Shown: one piece after another, positions 45,987-58,360 of the stretch
Layout: each line of letters opens with the position of its first letter
How positions within the stretch are numbered: position 1 is the first letter of the stretch
Assembly (NCBI GenBank): GCA_021292105.1
Contig: CM037864.1
Coordinates: forward strand, 39,399,486 to 39,463,485
DNA length: 64,000 nt
Reading direction: 5' to 3'
Source: Anadara kagoshimensis
Taxonomy: Eukaryota > Mollusca > Bivalvia > Arcoida > Arcidae
Program-made: the position numbers and the translations under genes
Notes under the pieces: generated by a model
The model's database searches: none
The model's input: the letters and a program-made list of their open reading frames with translations, nothing else
Told to the model about the DNA's origin: nothing

Positions 45987-48928
45987 ATTTTTCAGAATTT
46001 AACACATAACGGTTTATAATTGTAAATTGCAAAGTTGTCTTTCTAAGTCACAAGTCTCATATTATATAATTTTCTTCTCCGACAAGTAAATTTCTGCAAT
46101 AAAATGAAACATTAAATTACTCAGTGGTTAATCTAGTATTTGGGGGAATATGGAAAAAAAGTCAAACACATGCCATAGGAATCATTAGTGCAACATAATT
46201 TGTGCATCATTTTAATTGGTATGTCTTACTGTGTGAGTATATGGTACAAATAATATTGATATGCATTACAGGGGTTTCAATATTAAAGCTGGTAACTGAT
46301 AAGAATTGCTCATTATTTTTAAGTTTGCTAACCAAATTTAATGGATTCCAATAAAATGCCCAACAGGGTGAAGACTTGTGCGTCAATGGATTGCCTACTA
46401 GATTTATTTGCTTAATATACTCATTCTATTTCTAAACAAAATGAAATCCCTGCAATAGTTTGTATTCAGGGCATGCAGAGTCCAAAAATACCAAAGGATA
46501 TAGATTATAGAGATCAGGCGATGCAGCAGATAAAACTAGAATTAACTTAAATCATCATAATTGGTGAAAATAATTGTAAGTTCCATTTGATCCTTGACTT
46601 TAAAATCTTCAAAAATATATTGGTCAATCTATAGAATATATAAATACTATTGTCATTGCCTCTTGCTGGGCAAGCCTTCCTTTTGTAACCCCCCCCCCCC
46701 CCACCCCCCCCCCCCTCCCATTTCAATTCTTAATTTTTTTTTTCTTTTTAATTTTTCAGTTAGATTTGATTTTATTTAATTTTTGTTTTCTTTTTTGGTG
46801 GGGGGGGGGGGGAAGACTTTTTCAGTCGAAATAAAATAAATATCTATTGTGAATACTCCAACTGGAATTTTTCTTTATTGCTCAAAAGTATAAATTTAGA
46901 GTAAAAAAAAATATAGGTCTAAAGAGTCAAATAGAAGTCCTGAATAATATTCACTTGTAACATTGAGGTGTTGTCCAATGGTGATAGCACTACCTGACTA
47001 CAGAGATGTGGGGTTTAAGAATTAGAACCCATGACCTTTTGATCACCAATATGAATATCCTCAACTTAATTCCTATAATGGGTGGACTATGGCCTTTTTT
47101 TCTTTACATGTTTTACTCTTAAAGTTTATATCTTGTGGTTATATGGCGACAAGTTGATATTTAGTGATTCAATTAGGTTGTGATCGTTTATTTGTTTACT
47201 GGTTAAAGTGTGATTGCATTAATCATTTCTATGTTTAGTCACGTGAGGTCGTTTTGTTTTTATTTCATTGTTGACAAAACTTTAATCACGTGATCATTAT
47301 TTTGATGTCGTGTTTATTCATGCGTGTAATAACCCCTTTACATGTAACAGCTGGTTAATGAGGACTTCGTAACCAAGTGAACATGAAATGACAAATTGCC
47401 CTTTGGCGGGTAACTGCACGCGACCTTACAGTGCATCATCCGGGTCACTTCGATAAACGCCCATACTAAGATACACCTGAACACAATCCATAGCAATCCT
47501 CCACAATAACCCAAATTTTCCCCAAAATCTATTAAACAAAATATTCATTTGACATTTGACAACACATTCTGATAAATATTATGTCTTTTACATTACTAAA
47601 GAAAATCGGGCCATTTTAGATATACTGATGATGCCAACTCACATCAAGATTGTATCAATACTCCCAAAAATATAGTTCCAAAGGAGTATGGTTATAACTT
47701 GCTTCAAAATTACAAGAACGAAATATCCAAAGACAAACGATATGCACATAAGTAATTTACATACGATATCGCTAAAACTTTTCGGTGAAAATTCGAAAAC
47801 ATGTTCCTTCATAGAAACAACAAAATATCTACTTATATTCAAGATGGCTCACTAATTTGCATAATTTATGCATATTTTTCTTTACCTTGTCAGATTTGCA
47901 AAATCGCAATATCCTTTAGTTTTGCAATTTTAATGACAAGACAATAATATTGCCTTTGTCATAAAGAATATGCAGTCATGTGCATATTGGCTCAAAATTC
48001 CATTTTATCCATGCCTATCCATGATTCTCATTTCTTTGGATTTGTGGACGATAAACCACCCTACTTTTGCAGGAGGTTGAATCACAGAAGGAGAGGCTTT
48101 GAAGATTGTGATGTATTTGGGAAAGATACCATAAAAAGGTTGTTCACTGAAGTCTTTTCAACTTGAGCATTGAACTGATCGGATTGTATAAAATAACTTC
48201 GTCCAGAATTATCAAGTATTCCCAATGATGCAAGTTCACTATCATTCCCTTACTGCGAACAAAAATGGCGACGTAATAATTTAAGACGATCACGTGACTC
48301 CATTCGCTTGACTGGAATGTTCCACGTTGTGGTGTGACGTATTGTAGCTATTTTAGTCTACTGCATAGTCATCAATGACCTTGGGCAACAGTCCAAGTTC
48401 ATTAAATTTTAAATAAGTTCGATCATCTTAACAAAAAAATAAAAAAATAAATAAATATGTTGATATTTAATTTTAAATGCACTTGTAGTCAACGGTAGTA
48501 TTAACTTCTATGTATTAAGAAAATTAAAATTGATAAAAAATACAGTCCCTAAACTTAGTTTTCCCTGAAAACTATAAGAAATATGAGTGATACATAATGG
48601 GGAAAATGCAGGTCCGGGGATGGAACGGAACCTCCTACATTATCTACTTAGTAGTGACCGCCTTAATTTGAACAACACATTGAAGATAACGTCACGTGGA
48701 TACGCATGCAGGAAGAATTAACTAAAATTAATACTTTTTTATGTTTTTAAGGTTTAAGATAAAAATTAGGCGAGTGCTTGACCAAATGAACTACCATACC
48801 GCTATGAATTTCCCGACTTCAGCGCATATGAGGGGCGCAAGGCTGAAGCCGTTCAGTACACTCCTGTCACGTGATATTTTCAATATTGCAGTAAAACCTG
48901 CCGCGATGTTATTTATAAAAGATACTCA
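45987..48928. other. Divergent intergenic DNA between ZC3H4 and SDHAF2 (left part)
   Basis: No gene I can support. It contains a C-run/G-run pair (46,690-46,715 and 46,797-46,812). About 47,400-48,300 is locally richer in CpG, with CACGTG-like sites (TCACGTGA near 47,285 and ATCACGTGAC near 48,290) and AAAATGGCGAC at 48,263, a YY1-like motif. It may hold the ZC3H4 promoter and a 5' UTR exon. A 62-codon open frame at 47,978-48,166 (+) is unrecognised. Confidence 0.4.
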
Positions 48929-49232
48929 GTGGCGGATTTAGGGGAGGGGTTGCGGGTGTTGCAACCCCCCTTTGAAAAATTTAAAGAGAGAGAGAGAGTG
49001 AGATATTGACTGATTAAAATTATTTTCTTGGCCCCCATCGGGGCTCTGCCCTAGACCCATCGTCTCTGGAAGTCTCTGGAAGCTCGCGACTTCGGCGCTA
49101 TCTAGCATTGATATAATTCTCGCCCCTTCCTTTAAAAAATCCTGTATAGATCTCAACCCCCCCTTTCAAAAAATCATGGATAGTTCTCACCCCCCCCCCC
49201 CCCCTTTCAAAAAATCCTGTATCCGCCCTGAC
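48929..49232. mobile_element. Short TIR-like element CAGTGGCGGAT
   Basis: The left end is CAGTGGCGGATTTAGGGG. The right end, reverse-complemented, is CAGTGTCAGGGCGGATACAGG. Inside, CCCTTTCAAAAAATC-TG-AT-G occurs twice with long C-runs. The CAGTGGCGGAT start is familiar from hAT-type elements in aquatic animals, but no target duplication is evident. Confidence 0.45.
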
Positions 49233-50657
49233 ACTGATTGACAAGAGATTTATAGACGGAGTTGGTCTTTCATGGTATAGAGATTCCATTTGGTTGAAAC
49301 GAAGCAAAGGGACATTAAACATTTAATTGTGTGTGTCACGGTGGTGTGTGTGTGTGTGTGTGTCACGGTGTGTGTGCCGAGTGTGCACGTGTGTTTTTTA
49401 CGTTAGACTTTGGACACGAGTTTACACTAGTAAGGCCTTGGTCTTATTCTCGAATCCTTTTCATTATATAAAGTTGGGCAGCTGTCAAAATGGTGACCAA
49501 CCAGTCTAAAGTGGTTATTTAAAAACGTAATAACAAAATGTTGTCACAGAAACAAAGATGTGAACGACTTGCAATATCTATTGCTTTAATATTCTTAAAG
49601 CACTTCCTCAAAGATCAAACTTTTTCTATCACTTAAAAGGAAACTGGCCCAACTTTTTCGTTCGTCTCTAAACGTTTCAAAACGTTTTGAACTTATTACA
49701 GATTTGGAATAACAATAATTACAACCACTGGACTGGCAATACATTGTATTGTATAATTTAAAAAAGAAAAGGGAAAATAGAGGGAATTTTGTAAGATAGA
49801 TTTTGGTCCTTCTCTAATTTTCTCTTTCTCTTTTCCTGACATCGTAAAATATTTTGGATTTCCACAATTTTGGTCATAGCACTATTGATGAGGAATTTTA
49901 TTCCGAAAGTAAATGACCTACTAATGTTGAAAAATTAAACCAGGTTTATATTAGTTACTAATAAATGAATGAATGAATCATGACGGAATCGAGCCATTTG
50001 GACCATTTCTGTGGAAAATAATTTTTTAGGGTAAAGCTTTTAACGAATAGCGGGAAAAATGTATGTGCGTTACTGGCACGTCATTAGGGGTGACTGTTTT
50101 ACTGGACCAATGGTCGTCCGTGTTTCGGTAACACGTGATGTACGTGTGTTTACCACGAGGTTTTCTTCAATTTCTAGCCCTGCCGTTGATGTTAAAAAAA
50201 AAACATCAAGTTTTTTTCTGCTGGGTGTTAATTAAATTAACCATAATATTAACTCTTATTTTGGAAAATAATGCATATTATATTTCTTCTGTGTTATATT
50301 GTCAGTGTTTTCCATTGCATTTTTCTGTAAAACGGAAAGTTTTTGACATCTGGTTTTTAATCCAGACAAATATAATATGCATATACTGTAATATATAAGA
50401 GGCTTTGCAGTTCAATCAGTTGTTATTCAGTCTGAATGTTTACTGCATTTAATATTTATGTCATTATGTTTAGTAATATATTAGATTTTTGTAGTTTATT
50501 TATGTGTAGTTAATAAATTCGGTGCTTATATGTCTCGTCGGGCTATATTTGCGTTTTTTTGTAGTGTTTTGTTTTAATGTAAAAGTGCACCAAGTGACAG
50601 AATGAGGAGAAGGGGAGATAACTCATTTACATAACCTGTCAGATAGACTCGGTAAAC
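49233..50657. other. Upstream region of SDHAF2
   Basis: Contains a GT microsatellite (about 49,328-49,372) and otherwise AT-rich unique-looking sequence. Short open frames are not convincing. The SDHAF2 promoter should lie at the right end; a clear TATA box is not seen. Confidence 0.45.
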
Positions 50658-53600
50658 ATGTCAAGTTTAGGTCATTTTCGCAGATTTCTTTTCGAAGCAG
50701 CCAAACATAGACCCGTTACTGGATCTGGAAAGGTAATATTTTGCATGTATAATAGATGCATATTAGATCGATCTATGATCCAAAATGACTTAGCACATGT
50801 ACGATATGTACAGACTGCACATGGAGGGGGGGGGGGGTTAAACCGGATAAACTTCATCACGTTGCTTGAATGATATTATTCGATATGTTTGTTTTGAAAA
50901 TTTATTCATCTAAAAGAATTTTCAAAATGAGTCGATATCGAAATGTCTACTTTTCTTTATTCACACACAGTTTTGTTTACATAATTCGACCTTTTTCAAC
51001 TTGTGTTATGCAAGGTTTATTAGAGTTATCTCCCTTATACCATTAGCTTTATGTGTTTAAGTAAACAACTTTGACCTGACCGTTTCACGATTTGACCTTT
51101 TAATAGGAATAGCAATATTCACAGCAAATTATAATAAATTTGTGAATGCACGATGCACATGGTTAGTGTTCTCAGTATGTAGACCAAATTAAGACCTGTG
51201 ACACTTAAGTTGTACTCCTCCTTTATAAATATTTTAATTAAAGGTCAAGCAGCCAGGTCAATCTTTTTTTGCCTTTACATAATGTGTGTTGAAGACATGA
51301 AGACCAATTACAATAAAAATTCTATATATTAAGTATCTGTGTAAGGCATGTATAATGTGTCAATTCTTGCTTTACTTTTTGTGAAATAGAAAAAATATAT
51401 TTATGGAGCTGTAAAGAAGATTTAGAAGTATCAGTATTTAAAATTGTATCAGTACGAATGAACGTGTAAATCAAGTTCCTAAAATTTTCTTTGATAATTA
51501 ATAAAAACCATTAGGTATGAAAGTAAGACTAGAGTATAAAACATCAATTTCTTTCAAGAAAAAGGAAAAACTATTGTTTTTTAATTCAAAACATTTAAAT
51601 ACATTGCTTTACATCATAATTCATTTAAATAATCCAAAAATAATAATTATATTTTATTTTAATATCGCTTTATAACTACTACCTTAACTAGTCCTACAGT
51701 TTTTAATGGTATTAATGAGATATGGTATGTGTATTGAGATGTACATATTTTCAGATTGGATATTTCATATGCCACCTTTCTACTCAAAATATGGCAATAT
51801 TGTGACCTCACTAATACATGTAATATAGGCTTTATATATCTGTTATGACCTGAAAGTGTTGTACATACAATAGAATTGTCATGCTACTCAAATATTTCAT
51901 GGAGCTATGCCCCTTTTCCATGGTTTATTTTGCACAATATGAAATCCTTGTGACCTTAATTAGTCTTGCATCCTGGAGTCACTTGTGGGCATATTATGTT
52001 CTACTCTGTGGTACTCTTATTTTTCTCTGCCTAAAACCCAATCTACTGCTCTGTTGGGGCTTTCATATGTCATTTTAAATTTGTATAATGATTTCATGAT
52101 TTTCAGTATGAATTTTATAGTGTCATATAATATAATTTTCCAGTGCATCCTAAATTCCTTGAATAGATTCGCCAGATATTTTTCCTCCAATGTTTACACA
52201 CCAGAGGACAGCACACCACCAATACCAGAATATGAAGAAAGGCAGAATGAAGACATTGATGTGAGAAGAGCCAGGTTATTGTATCAAAGTAGAAAACGAG
52301 GAATGTTGGAAAATGGATTGTTGTTGAGGTAGGTTTATCCTTAATCTTAAAAAGAAGAATGACAGAAAATGGACTACCAGTATAGTTAATGTTAAGTAAG
52401 ACAAATCTCTGTTTAAACAGATTCAGATGAATGACTGGAAATGAAAAAAAGAAGAATGAGAGAAAATAAATGGTCCACCATATAATGTTAAGTAAGGCTA
52501 ATCTCTGTTTAAGCAGATTCAGATGAATGACTGAAAATGGATTATGGGTTTGTAAGACCAATCTTTCAGCTTAAACAAGTTACTTGAGATTGTTTGTGCA
52601 AGGGTTAACCACAAAACCCAATTTTCAAACTGATCCAATAACAATTCTGGACAGATCCTAGTTTGAGAAAGTTTGTCAGTTTACTTGCTGAAAGTTTGTC
52701 TTGGACACTCCGGGTTCCTCCACCATCTCTGAACTAATCGCCTACATATAGGCGAAAAATCTTGACTTGGTTGGTTCTTGATGTCACTCTGTAACCTTGT
52801 CAGCTTTGTCACATACCTCCAATATATCTTTCAAGAATAATGGTTTGAAATATGTACATGTAAAAAATTACCAAAAATGAGATGTTGGTGTTTTTTTAAT
52901 ATACATGTATATATAGTATACCAGGTATATGTGTGGATGGTAAAGAAATACTTAGCCCCATCACTGAAGTTAGGTGATCAATTGATTTGTGTTTTATGTC
53001 TTATTAAATATATACCTGTAAGTTCACTTATACATGTCAAGGTGACAATTGCTGTTGCTGACATTGCAGACGTTAACACTTATATGATACACTGTGTATA
53101 GTGAGGGTTCTTTGTCTCAGGTCACCTGTAAAACTTTATATTTTGTAATATTTGTTTTTACAGTACATTTGCAGACAAGTATTTAGACACAATGACAGAA
53201 GATCAGATGGATATGTATGATAAACTAATAAATAAACCAAGTAATGACTGGGAAATTTATTACTGGGCTATTGGTATGTATTTATTATTATCTGAATTCG
53301 ATTTTTAACTCCCTCTTTATTTCAGGATCCTGGATAGTTCCTTTTTTCACAAAAACCTCCTTATATACTTTTAATAGATTCAAGAAGTTCAAGAAGTTTA
53401 TTACTGGGCTATTATATTGCACTGAATATCATTAATATTAAGAGTATTGACTCCCTCAATATCGAAGGCTTCTGGAAAAAGAGGCCATTTTTTCACAAAG
53501 ACCTCTCTTATTTAAAATGTTAAATAAGCTAGTGTAGAAGTTCGTATGATAATAACCTAATTGGCCTACAGATGTGATTGGTCTTAAATTGATGAAACAC

Positions 53601-54648
53601 ACTTTAACATCTCAATTCTGGCATCATTTCCCCAACATCATCATTCAAACATCAAGGAAACGTTTTACTCAAAATTTACAATTATATCGGGTATATGTTT
53701 TGTTTAGGTCTTTGGGATCAAGTATGACCCTTATATACTGTACCCTTGTACCATTAGAGGTTTTATATCCGTTTCTTCAAAGTTTAGAATGAAAGTGTGA
53801 CCAAGACTAAAATCACATATATCTTTTATAATAGAGGGACTCTGTGTCAGTATTATTCTACCATTGACATGTGTCGGCATATTTGTTATGTTTTACAAAG
53901 TTAATATACCGGTACTAAAACCCTGTACCATTAGAGGTTTTATAATAAGAAACTTTAACTGTTTGTTGGTATTAATTAACCAATGACATGTGGTGTCAGC
54001 ATATTTGTTACGTTTACAAAATTAACAAATAGTGTTGCGATTCTTACCATCAAATGTTGGTTAGAAAGAGATATGTTGTGCAATAAAATTTGTATATAAA
54101 GACCACCTAAGTGACTTAAAAAACATGAGTTTTATAGACAGGTGTGGACTTTTGTAGTCTTTATACAAGTTGTTACTATAACAGGATCAAGGTGGTCTTT
54201 TATATTTTTATTTTCAATCAATTTATTTTTTGTATATAGAAGTCTTTAAGTTGGATGAAACAAACTTTCACTCACATTACCACACTTACAAACATTTACA
54301 GGACCAGATAATATAGGTCTAAAGTGGTCTTTATATGAGTGACCACTATAACAGGTGTAACTGTATATTGTTAATCTACTGTTAGTTATTTGAAATACTA
54401 GGCCTGGACTATCACATTTATTTAACAATGAATGGATCTAGACCTACACATATAAACCAATTGATACACATTGTTATGTTTGTGCATCACTTTATTATTC
54501 CAATAATGTTTATTCTTGTCTTGTTTCAGGAAACAAGAGCACTCCAGATGAATACAACAATGATATAATGACATTACTGAAAGAACATGCTCAGAATAAA
54601 GATTTAGAAAACAGGACCCGGCAACCAGATCTGAAACCCACCGATTAA
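50658..54648 (+). CDS. SDHAF2: Succinate dehydrogenase assembly factor 2 (SDH5)
   Basis: Mitochondrial matrix protein needed for covalent FAD attachment to the SDHA subunit of complex II. Four coding exons: 50658-50732, 52144-52328, 53164-53273, 54530-54648, all GT-AG and in frame, 162 residues (human 166). The N-terminus is rich in R, S and K with few acids ([19 protein letters not shown]), consistent with a mitochondrial targeting peptide. The core family block follows: [37 protein letters not shown], and ...LLKEHAQNK. The SRKRGMLE segment and NDWxIYYW are the signature of the family. AATAAA signals near 55,350-55,375 may serve polyadenylation. Confidence 0.95.
51065..51275. mobile_element. 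TTGACCTG-family MITE, copy 3, SDHAF2 intron 1
   Basis: The left end reads CTTTGACCTGACCGTTTCAC-GATTTGACCTTT and the right end, reverse-complemented, ATTGACCTGGCTGCTTGACC. The internal ~150 bases do not resemble copies 1 and 2 closely, so only the ends define the family. Confidence 0.6.
52640..52790 (+). repeat. Second SINE family copy, SDHAF2 intron 2
   Basis: GATCCTAGTTTGAGAAAGTT, TGTCAGTTTACTTGCTGAAA, GGACACTCCGGGTTCCTCCA and CATCTCTGAACTAATCGCC follow the family order. Confidence 0.65.
54080..54370. repeat. TATAAAGACCACC-type dispersed repeat, SDHAF2 intron 3
   Basis: TTGTATATAAAGACCACCTA, GACAGGTGTGGACTTTTGTA, then TAAAGTGGTCTTTATATGAG and GACCACTATAACAGGTGTAA: forward and inverted versions of the same words, suggesting inverted ends. 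Confidence 0.5.
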
Positions 54649-56040
54649 TTTATATAACAGCTTTGTTAATCCAGTGTGAAGCAGAGTTTTTATTGAAATA
54701 TTAGCGGGTTGAGATGGCAAGAGTTGAGATTAAGAAATGAACATTACTATCAAGAAACTTTCCTTATAGAATTTTGTAAAGTGTTTGTAGAGTTTGTTAT
54801 ATTTGAAACAATTGCCTAATTGTTCTTTAGATTTTGTTTCAACTATAATTAAAGATGTGATTTGTATTATCAGTGTTATCTCTGGATATTCCAGATGCTT
54901 TGTATAAAGTTCATTCTGTCTTGAGACAAAATCTTTAAATTCTATTTTTTTCATATTTTACTGTAGATACTTAATGCCATTACTGCCAAATGACATATTA
55001 GAAGTCTTAAGATTTGTAAATGCATTTAATAATATAAGCCTTCTCTTGCTTGGAAGAAGTTGTGCTTCGAGCATGAATATTAATATCCAATGTTAAAACA
55101 TTTTTATGAAATTGTTTGGTAGACTAGATGTACAGGAAAGTTACCACATCACTATAGTTATGTTTCTTTTACTTGGTTTGAAATTGGCTACTGCTTTCCT
55201 TGGTACCTTTATAGTACTTGTCTTTCAGATGAATATTGTAACATATTATTTATCACATATTGTGTATTAAAATAATGCAACTTTTGATTTAAGTCATAGA
55301 TTTCCATTGTTTTTATTACATGTAGTTTTGTTTTTGAGTTACAAATTTTTAATAAAAATTATATATTTAAAAATAAATGTTTTGTTAACATTAATTAATC
55401 ACTATATTTCCAAAGAAGAAGATGCATATTAAATTGATTTTATGCAATATCTCATACAGACCAGAAAATGACAGAAATATGACCTTTTACACCTAAACTA
55501 GGCTGTCATTTCTGGGATGGTTGTGAAACTAGAATACCATTGATAGATAGGCACTAGTAAGAGTGGCTCTGATAATCATGTCACCAACTTCAAGGTTTGC
55601 ATGGCCTGAAAAACCAAAGTCTTGTGTCACTGTTGGTATAATATTAAACAGAATTCTCATTGTTATTTCGCACTGCAAACCTAAAAGTACAGTTGTATAA
55701 TGTGCAAGTTCATCCATAACTAGTCTGACTAATCAGACCACTTAATTTCCAATAAGACAAAAATATAAAAGGAGTTTAGTGGACTGATTAGTTAGATTAA
55801 CCCTTACAACAATGTTTCAATATAAGTGAAGTTAGCTTGATTGGAATGTAAAATTATTGTACTTATGACACAAGTACCTGGGTCAAGTTAAATGTGTGAC
55901 AAAAATTCTTGCATAGTTACTAAGGATAATGTACTAATAATCTGATTGGTCGATGGTTTCCTGATGATAACTGCTGTAATATTAATCAGATTTCGATGAA
56001 ACTTGATCAGTATTGTTCTTACCTCGCGAATTCAAAGTTA
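54649..56040. other. 3' flank of SDHAF2, no further gene seen
   Basis: Probable SDHAF2 3' UTR up to about 55,380 (AATAAA signals at the end), then anonymous AT-rich sequence. Confidence 0.5.
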
Positions 56041-56049
56041 TCTACAGAA

Positions 56050-56480
56050 TATAGACTACCGCCAAATCAGCCAACTCCACATACTGCTTATGGTATATTT
56101 GTTTCCCAATTAATACGCTATGGTAGAACTTGTTCCCACTATGGAAAGTTTATACAACGAAGCAAGCTGCTTACAAAATAATTGTGCTTATCAGGGCCCT
56201 CAAAAAGTTTGATGTGCGTCACCACAGTATCGTTAATTGTGATGTCTCCGTGTCCAGGATTGCCCTTATATATGACGTTCCATAGTTACATGTTCCTTTT
56301 TACTTAGTTTTGATAACACGCATGGCAAGTGTAGCTAGCTTAACAGGAGGTGCTTACCCCTCCGGAGCACCCGACCTCACTTTCCTGCTGGAAGTTCACG
56401 TGTTTAACCTTACTTGTCGGTTTCAAAGGGTTTTACTATGCTTCTGGATTGTAATTCGGACATGGATTAGATTGTTTGTT
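56050..56480 (+). mobile_element. Retroelement 3' fragment (reverse-transcriptase C-terminus and tail), copy A
   Basis: In frame the DNA reads PHTAYGIFVSQLIRYGRTCS and then IQRSKLLTK, a pattern recurring in the copies at 57,375-57,640 and 59,215-59,940. This is the end of a reverse-transcriptase polyprotein family. An untranslated tail follows (GTAGCTAGCTTAACAGGAGG, CCTCACTTTCCTGCTGGAAG). Frame-broken and inactive. I cannot assign the retroelement clade. Confidence 0.65.
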
Positions 56481-57044
56481 TTGATATCGCAGAGTTCTTC
56501 TTAGTGTACTTCTTAATCATTATCAGAAGTTCTAACACAAATATTGACAGTCGTCAAAGACGGTCTTCAGAAAAAGTGTATTCTACATCTGACATAAATA
56601 TAACATGCAACAGAATTACATGAACATCTTGCTTCTACACTTTATCTCGTGTAAATATATAAAATCTTTTATTTTCCTACACGCTAAAACACTATCCATC
56701 ATTCTAAATTGAAAGAACGCCTAAAACAAATTATTTAGATATCATTGAAAAACTGTAGGCAAAGATGCATATATTAAGTGCTAAACAGGGATTCCAATTA
56801 TTTTGTCAAACATCATATCATAAGGACTAACTGCAAACAAAAACATACCGAAGATACCATCAACAAAATGTTAGTTATTATTTTTAAAAACATATTTTTG
56901 GGGGTTTCGTAATAATGTTGCCAACAAAAAATTGTTTCGTAATTCGATGAAGCAGAATTTATACAGAGCCTTGTTAAATCTGGAGAGGAGAATGTCACTA
57001 AATCATTCAACACGATATATATATATATTTTTAGCCAAATTCTG

Positions 57045-57170
57045 TACAAGTTATAACCTGTATGGGCCATTTTTGTACAGGTTATAACCTGTATGATGCG
57101 ACCATACAAGTTATAACATGTACAAAATAATTGTACAGGTTATAACCTGTACAAAATCGCAACTTGTACA
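57045..57170. repeat. Array of four TTATAA-centred palindromes at ~30-bp spacing
   Basis: ACAGGTTATAACCTGT-type palindromes are centred near 57,053, 57,084, 57,113 and 57,142. The last is a perfect 24-bp palindrome (57,131-57,154) containing GTACAGGTTATAACCTGTAC. A half site AACTTGTACA follows at 57,161-57,170. The array abuts a long TA microsatellite. Confidence 0.9.
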
Positions 57171-57171
57171 C

Positions 57172-57173
<2 letters not shown>

Positions 57174-57209
<36 letters not shown>

Positions 57210-57228
57210 TATATATATATATATATAT

Positions 57229-57270
<42 letters not shown>

Positions 57271-57271
57271 G
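57174..57271. repeat. Compound TA and GATA microsatellite
   Basis: A TA run (about 57,176-57,230) leads into GATA repeats (57,231-57,270). Confidence 0.95.
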
Positions 57272-57374
57272 GCGTTCTATCCCTTAGTATCCTAAATTTG
57301 GAAATTATGTATCATCTATCACGGTGAGCTTGATTATTCAGATTCTGCTTCATATTTAGATTTATACTAGATAT

Positions 57375-57640
57375 CTCATTTATGGCACCAACTTCAATTT
57401 TTATATTGTCAACTTTCCTTTTCAGCAATATACCTGCTTCTTCTTCTTTTTTGTTTTGCAATCAATACTCTATGACAGTCAGAGCTTATTCCTATTAGGG
57501 GACTTTATACAACGAAAAAAGCTGCTTACAAATAAATTCATGACACAAGGATATTCCAAGCCTAGGTGTATGAAGGCCTTCAGAAAGTGTTTTGGCTGTC
57601 ATAACAATACTGTTGATAAGTATAACGCCTCTGTATAAAA
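57375..57640 (+). mobile_element. Retroelement 3' fragment, copy B
   Basis: Broken frames read ...FNFYIVNFPFQQYTC, then RKKLLTNKFMTQGYSKPRC and AFRKCFGCHNNTVDKY. These match the order seen at 59,500-59,800. Degenerate. Confidence 0.6.
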
Positions 57641-58360
57641 AACAGACTGGATATATTTCACATCCAAAAGTTTAATGCTCCTTTCTCAATTTTAATAATA
57701 CACGTGACGTGAATGAAAGTAGCATGGAACTATGGAGCACCAATTACATGCAAACGTCAAATACAAACGTAAATCCATGACAATTTCTGATACAGACACA
57801 TCATACTTAAAAAGATTATTGTGAGGACGATCATAAAATATTTTAAGGACCTTAATAAGCTTCAATATCGTTTAAAGAGCAATTTTACAGACCAAAGAGT
57901 TTTGCGACTGAAGTTGAGTTTTAAAAGGACAAGATGAAGTGGAAGAGCCTGTTCACATTGACGATTTTCTTTGGATACTCCGGTTTCCTCAATGACACAT
58001 ATACTGACCACCAGGGTATGTAATATTTATTATTATACCTTTTGTAAATTTCCCGAAATCTGATTGGTTAATAAGCGTTTTGGTAAATTTAATGTCACCC
58101 TCGGATTTCAGAAAATCTGACGTCACAGGGTGACATTACGTGAGCGGTTGACATTACGAAAAATGTCACATGCGCAGAAAAACTGCGTATGCGGTTCGAT
58201 CGCATTCGTCTTCTAAATCAGTAAAACGCTTTTCTAAAGTAATGATAAATGCTACAAGCGTCTCACAAGTTGCTTACGGACGACAGCTAACTGTCATGAT
58301 TTTCAATCCAGTATACGTTGGTTTCACAGTATAGTTAACATCAACAATCGGTATAATAAC

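Noticed and set aside
49327..49509. Cys/Val-rich 60-codon frame
   Set aside because: Produced by the GT microsatellite.
52115..52561. 148-codon frame (-) over SDHAF2 exon 2 and intron 2
   Set aside because: Antisense shadow running through a duplicated intronic segment (AGATTCAGATGAATGACTG twice); no family match.
57934..58017. Signal-peptide-like mini-exon MKWKSLFTLTIFFGYSGF with a GTATGT donor
   Set aside because: TTTTCTTTGGATACTCCGGTTTCCTC is the conserved block of the second SINE family, so this is a SINE fragment and not a gene start.
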